Source: Nageia nagi (lineage: Eukaryota; Pinophyta). Taken from it: DNA of 64,000 bases. Made by a program: the position numbers and the translations under genes. The DNA lies in the NCBI GenBank assembly GCA_050084985.1, contig JBITNC010000002.1, positions 38,068,001-38,132,000 on the forward strand, written 5' to 3'. The notes under the pieces were generated by a model that was given only the letters and a program-made list of their open reading frames with translations, did not search any database and was not told the origin of the DNA. This document shows, one piece after another, positions 59,725-64,000 of this stretch (within the stretch, counting starts at the first letter, position 1; every line of letters begins with the position of its first letter).

Positions 59725-60060
59725 GAAACCTTAGATAATCTCATGAAAAGTGCCCAAATGAAGTATAAAAAAAGTTTTTTTGATGGTTGTCGATCATTTC
59801 AATTTGTGTTGAGCACAAAAAATAGAAAAAAAAGTGTCTGCAAACAGTTATCAAACACTATTTAGAGGCTTAGATCACAATCTTTCAGTGATGAAACCTT
59901 CGATAATCTCATGAAAAGTGCCCAAATGAAGTATAAAAATGTTTTTTTGATGGTTGTCGATCATTTCAATTTGTGTTGAGCACAAAAAATAGAAAAAAAA
60001 AGTGTCTGCAAACAGTTATCAAACACTATTTAGAGGCTTAGATCACAATCTTTCAGTGAT
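59725..60060 (+). repeat. Near-identical 168-bp tandem duplication
   Basis: 59725-59892 and 59893-60060 are almost the same, both starting GAAACCTT(A/C)GATAATCTCA and ending CAATCTTTCAGTGAT. Differences are limited to a few bases and one A-run length. This is a recent event. Confidence 0.95.
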
Positions 60061-60141
60061 CTTATCAATTTGCCATTGCCTTTACCATATGATATTTTTC
60101 TATGTACACTTCATGAGGTCTGGTTTGAGCATGTTTAGAGG

Positions 60142-61158
60142 TGTAATGTCCCCTTTTGAAGACCTTGTGGACCCCACTCATACTAACTCATTAAAATGTC
60201 AAATCAGCATAGTCAAAGTGGGGTGCACTTTTTAGTAGCATTAGTAGTGATTTTTGTATTAAAAATAAATGTAAAAAATAAAATAAAGTGGCGTTAGGTG
60301 AGGGGAAATAAAGTGGCATTAGGTGTGGGGCCACTTAATGAGTGATTAGAAGCCTCCTAAGTGGATGGCTAGATATATAAGCTAGGAGCGCTCCATTTGG
60401 GGCATTATTATGTGATTTTGATATTGTGAAATTGAGAGTGAATGGTTGATCCCTTACTCACTTTCTGCAGACTAGGGCTGATCTCAAAATCTTCAGAAGA
60501 AGTCAATCTTGTAGACAAGGGCTGGTCCCTTTCTCTTGGTTACAGATTCAGGGGCTGATCCCCTGGATCATTGTGAGATTGAATCCATTTAGGGTTCACC
60601 ACTTGGGCATCATTGTTGCAGATTTCATCTCAGTTCGGAGGGTTTGTGTGGAGCTTTTTGGTGTGTTTCAAATCAGATCTGCCTCCTAGAAGAACACGTC
60701 CAACCTTGCTGATTTTTATGTGCATGTTTGAGGGCTGATTTATGTATTTTGATGGGTTATCTATGTATTATAACTTGCAAAATATTTTAATAAAAATTTG
60801 TGGAGTGTGAATCTGATCATTTTTTGAGATTTCTGGTTCATTTCTGAGTGAAATTGTAGATCTGAAGTTTGTCATCAGATCTGAAGGTCTTGAGGAAAGA
60901 TCTATCAGATCTGAATGTTTGGTGAATAGATCTATCAGATCTGAAGGTTGTTGTGGTGAATAAAAATTGTGGTGTGAAATGTAGCAATTTTTGTGGCTTT
61001 TGGCGCCATTTTTTAATAAATTGCAGATCTGAAATATTTTGGTAAAACTGAATATTGATCTACGATTTAAGGCTTATCATTGACTAGATTTGATAAATTT
61101 GATTAGATCTGATTTTTATTGGCAAGATCATTAATATTTTTGGTTATGGTTCTTACCG
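60142..61158 (+). mobile_element. 5' LTR of an LTR retrotransposon running off the window
   Basis: The LTR starts TGTAATGTCCCC and ends immediately before a primer-binding site. A TATATAA box at 60374-60380 lies in the expected LTR promoter position. The terminal dinucleotide reads CG in place of CA, which fits a single mutation. Between 60855 and 60955, CAGATCTGAA recurs several times. No matching 3' LTR is seen up to 64000, so the element is over 3.8 kb or truncated. Confidence 0.72.
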
Positions 61159-61170
61159 TGGTATCGGAGC
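61159..61170 (+). promoter_or_regulatory. Primer-binding site (initiator tRNA-Met type)
   Basis: TGGTATCGGAGC differs at one base from TGGTATCAGAGC, the sequence complementary to the 3' end of plant initiator tRNA-Met used by many plant LTR retrotransposons. Confidence 0.8.
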
Positions 61171-61358
61171 TAAGATCTTGCCAGCCTATGAGTCATGGGC
61201 CTTCCAATGGGATGCTTGGTGAGGTGTGTTGGATGCAAAATGACTATGAGCATGGCTACGGGAGTTACAAAGTTTTTATGCTCTAATTGTAAGCTTCCGC
61301 AGGTGTTACCTCTAAATCACACCAAGAAGGTGAGAGCTCAATTTCTTAGTCTTTACCC

Positions 61359-61646
61359 ATGTTTCTAAGAATGGTGCTAGGAAAGCCAAGCACACATAGA
61401 TATAGCGTTAATGATGATATTGTTGAAAGTAAGCTTGAAGAGAAAGTTGATCCTGAAGTGAAAGTCTCATCAATTTTAGATTTGGAAAAAGATGCCTTGT
61501 CTCAAGAGGTGTTCATAGCTGAACTCCAAAATGAATCCACCACAATTGAGGAATCATGTTTGTTCCCTAGCAATAGTCCTTTAATTCATAATTGTGATAT
61601 TTTGATGAAGTTTGTGGGAATCGAGGATTTGGACCATCTGTTTTAG
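61359..61646 (+). CDS. Unassigned small frame inside the LTR element
   Basis: This is a 95-codon frame downstream of the primer-binding site, rich in Glu, Asp, Ser and Leu (for example VDPEVKVSSILDLEKD). It has no zinc knuckle or other gag hallmark that I can see. It could be a decayed gag-region frame or a private frame of a non-autonomous element. Not supported as a functional gene. Confidence 0.25.
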   Translation: MFLRMVLGKPSTHRYSVNDDIVESKLEEKVDPEVKVSSILDLEKDALSQEVFIAELQNESTTIEESCLFPSNSPLIHNCDILMKFVGIEDLDHLF

Positions 61647-61821
61647 ACTTTGGTATCAACTTGACATCTATTGGGCATCGGTTACACTTTTTAACATTTC
61701 CCAAAATGAAAGTAGTACTTTATCCCGATGTGAAGGTGTGACGATTGATGTTAATTGTTATCAATTGCTAGCACAACCAAAAATTAATAAAATAGCTCAT
61801 ATGTTGGCTTTTGTCTTCTAA

Positions 61822-63160
61822 AACCCAATACGACATCACCACAAGACAACAAATCAAATGTGATGGAAGAACGTGGGAAGAACTTAGAGTTTGGATGAAA
61901 ATTCTAGTTTGATATCATAAAAGTGGAAACAGATTCAAAATACATGACCTAACATGCATGTTATGAATTAACCATCCAAGACTAGTTTCAAACACTTTGT
62001 AAAATAATGCAATGGTATTTTCCCTAAAACTTGTATGTTTTCAAAGGAAGGATGCAAAAGTGCACAAACCAATGAAGATAGCCCTTAAAGATCAACTCAC
62101 AACACCACAAATGTATAGTCAACTTCGATTTTTGCTTTAACCACTTTGTATTGATTTATAAAAGAGTTATGTAGAAATAGATCAATTTGCTCCTCTTTTA
62201 CAAATATTTCACTTTTCTCACAAAATGAGCTCTCTAGCAAATGAGACCCCATATAGACTTTTTTTGGAATTCCTAAGTCCTAACTTTGGAACAATTAAAT
62301 GCTAAATTGAGATTACAGTTTCATTTAATGGGAGAAAAACACTCATCCCACTAATTTTGCTTTAAAATAAGCCATTTACAAAAATTTGGGCCTTCTTCAA
62401 CGGATCTTGAAGCCATTGTAGATGTTTTTGAAGCTTTCTGCATGTATTTTGGAGATGAACGGTCATGACCTCACTTCCAATTGTGCATGTTTGGTTATTT
62501 TGCAATGCTTCCAAGGTTAAAGATGCCAAATTCAAGGTGCTTGACAATACCCATGTTTTAGAATTTGATTTTGAACTTTTTTTGTCGAAATAACCTCGTT
62601 CACATTGGTGGAAGGTAAGTGGTTCATGCCTTTTGAGATCCTAATGGGGCTAAAATGGCCACCTAGGCATAAAATGCTAATTTTTTTCCTTTTTTCAAGA
62701 TTTTCAAGGGCAATGCACATGGAACTTCATCCTATAAATGATCTTCAATTTTCACTTTTTTCTTTTTTGAAAAAATGAAGGTTTTTAGCCTTCAAATCAT
62801 GGATCTTGAGAATTTTTCATGTTTTTCTTCACTTTTTTAGATCCAAACTATTTCTCTACACAATGGAAATGGGTATTGAAATCCATTCTCCAAATTGATT
62901 TCTAAAATTTTGGATTTTTACACCATTTTCCATGTGTTTTTCTTCAAAAATGCATGCTTGGAAAGCAATATGAGAGGTTTGTGATGAAAATGAGGGGTTT
63001 GGCTTGTATTTTGAGGGTTTTGAACTCATTTCTCACCTCATAGGCATTGGATTTGGTCCTTTCCTTCTTGAGGGGGCATTTTGGATGCTCTATAGGGCCA
63101 TTTGCATGCTTGGTGGAGGTTTTGCTCCTTGAAGATGCAACAAAAGGGGGGTAAAGGGAG
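61822..63160. other. Interior of the LTR element, no protein domain seen
   Basis: No integrase, protease or reverse transcriptase motif occurs on either strand. The sequence grades into the tandem array that follows. Confidence 0.5.
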
Positions 63161-64000
63161 AAAAACTGCACCTAGCCACCCTTTGTATGGTTTTACTCTT
63201 TTTTGGAAAATTCCAAGGCAAATGTGCTAGTTCCTTGGTGCTCCATCCTCTCATGCCTTTGAACTTTGATTTTAAAAAAATGGCCAAAATGACCCTTTTC
63301 ACATTAGTCAATAGGGTTTTTCACTACTTTGCAAAATGAGTAAATTAGAAAATGTGCGCCTAGGGAGGGGAGGTAGGAAATTTGGTTATCTTGGATTTTC
63401 CTTATGCCAACATGATGGAAATTTCATTGTGCTCATGCTTATGACTTCAAATTTTATTTTTAAAAAATGCCAATTTGCAAGGTTTTCACTCCTCAAGATG
63501 TATGTATTTGCATGCTAAATAGGGGAAAAGATGGAAAATGTGCGCCTAGATGGGGGAGGTAGCAATTTTGATAATTTTGAATCCTTCCAAGAGCAAAGAT
63601 GTCCAATTTTTCATGCTCCAACATACCCATGTTTTTGTTTTTTTGATCAACCAACTTGAAACTTTGAAGTTTTTCTCTTGCACAAGCATGCTAGGTGCAT
63701 GTTTTCTCCTTTTGAGGGTGGTAAACCTGGAAATCAGCACCTAGGTGGGAGAGGTGGAGTTTTGGTGCAGTTTGGAAACTTGCAAGAGAAAATAAACTTG
63801 ATTTTTGATGCTCTACAATACCCATGTCTAGGAATTTTGAGTGGACAACTTGGATTTTTGAAATTTTTTATTTGCACCACCATGCTAGGTGTTGATTTTC
63901 TCTTTTAGAGGCCTTAAATACAAAAAATTTGCGCTTAGGTAGGGTATCTTTACATTTTGCATCAATTTTGCACAAAAGACCATCTTTTCTTTGTAGGCAC
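63160..64000 (+). repeat. Degenerate tandem array, unit about 186-195 bp
   Basis: The phrase (G/C)TGCG/ACCTAG(G/A) recurs at 63168, 63356, 63542, 63737 and 63931, giving periods of 188, 186, 195 and 194 bp. Each unit also has an AACTTTGAA/TGGAAACTT block, a TCATGCT or TGATGCTC block with CATACCCATG or CAATACCCATG, and a CATGCTAGGTG(C/T)(A/T)GATTTTCTC-like end in the later units. Copies are strongly diverged. The array continues past the window edge. Confidence 0.78.

Overview
The window is nuclear DNA of a seed plant, most likely a conifer or another gymnosperm. It is AT-rich and dominated by decayed transposable elements, and the one clear host gene is broken up by two introns of about 21 kb each. 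The organism call is an inference from intron size and repeat content; no marker gene proves it.

Host gene: a nuclear gene for a plastid-targeted DEAD-box RNA helicase resembling plant RH58 starts at 9678 on the + strand and runs off the right edge. Eight exons (9678-9994, 30931-31024, 35625-35738, 35855-35983, 36566-36670, 58017-58175, 58299-58367, 58664-58753) join into 359 codons with no stop. They cover the N terminus through motif III and the start of the second RecA domain; motifs V and VI must lie beyond 64000. Intron 1 (20.9 kb), intron 2 (4.6 kb), intron 5 (21.3 kb) and the unfinished intron 8 hold nearly all the repeats.

Layout: 1-4450 is a decayed Ty1/copia polyprotein and its 3' end, followed by an antisense copia fragment (4479-4975) and 4.6 kb of AT-rich upstream DNA. 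Intron 1 holds tRNA-like SINE heads, a hAT-like MITE, a 5'-truncated LINE, a badly decayed antisense hAT (about 14830-16340), a hAT element nested in a related hAT element (17018-24166, with the inner copy at 19130-22683), an 827-bp non-autonomous hAT, an antisense LTR-like remnant and a 2.4-kb coding-poor LTR element (27934-30358). Intron 2 has a second copy of the MITE. Intron 5 holds two antisense hAT elements (37162-40912 and 46843-51003), a deletion derivative of the second one (56791-57825), LINE 3' ends on both strands, and an island of gene fragments (tetraspanin exon plus PPR pieces, 44794-46400). Intron 8 holds an LTR with primer-binding site (60142-61170) followed by a degenerate tandem array of about 190 bp units.

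How it fits together: hAT elements are the main builders of these introns. For six hAT or hAT-like insertions and one LTR element I could place both termini and the target-site duplication by eye. The transposase reading frames are all broken, so the elements look immobile unless supplied in trans, while the helicase exons and splice sites remain intact.
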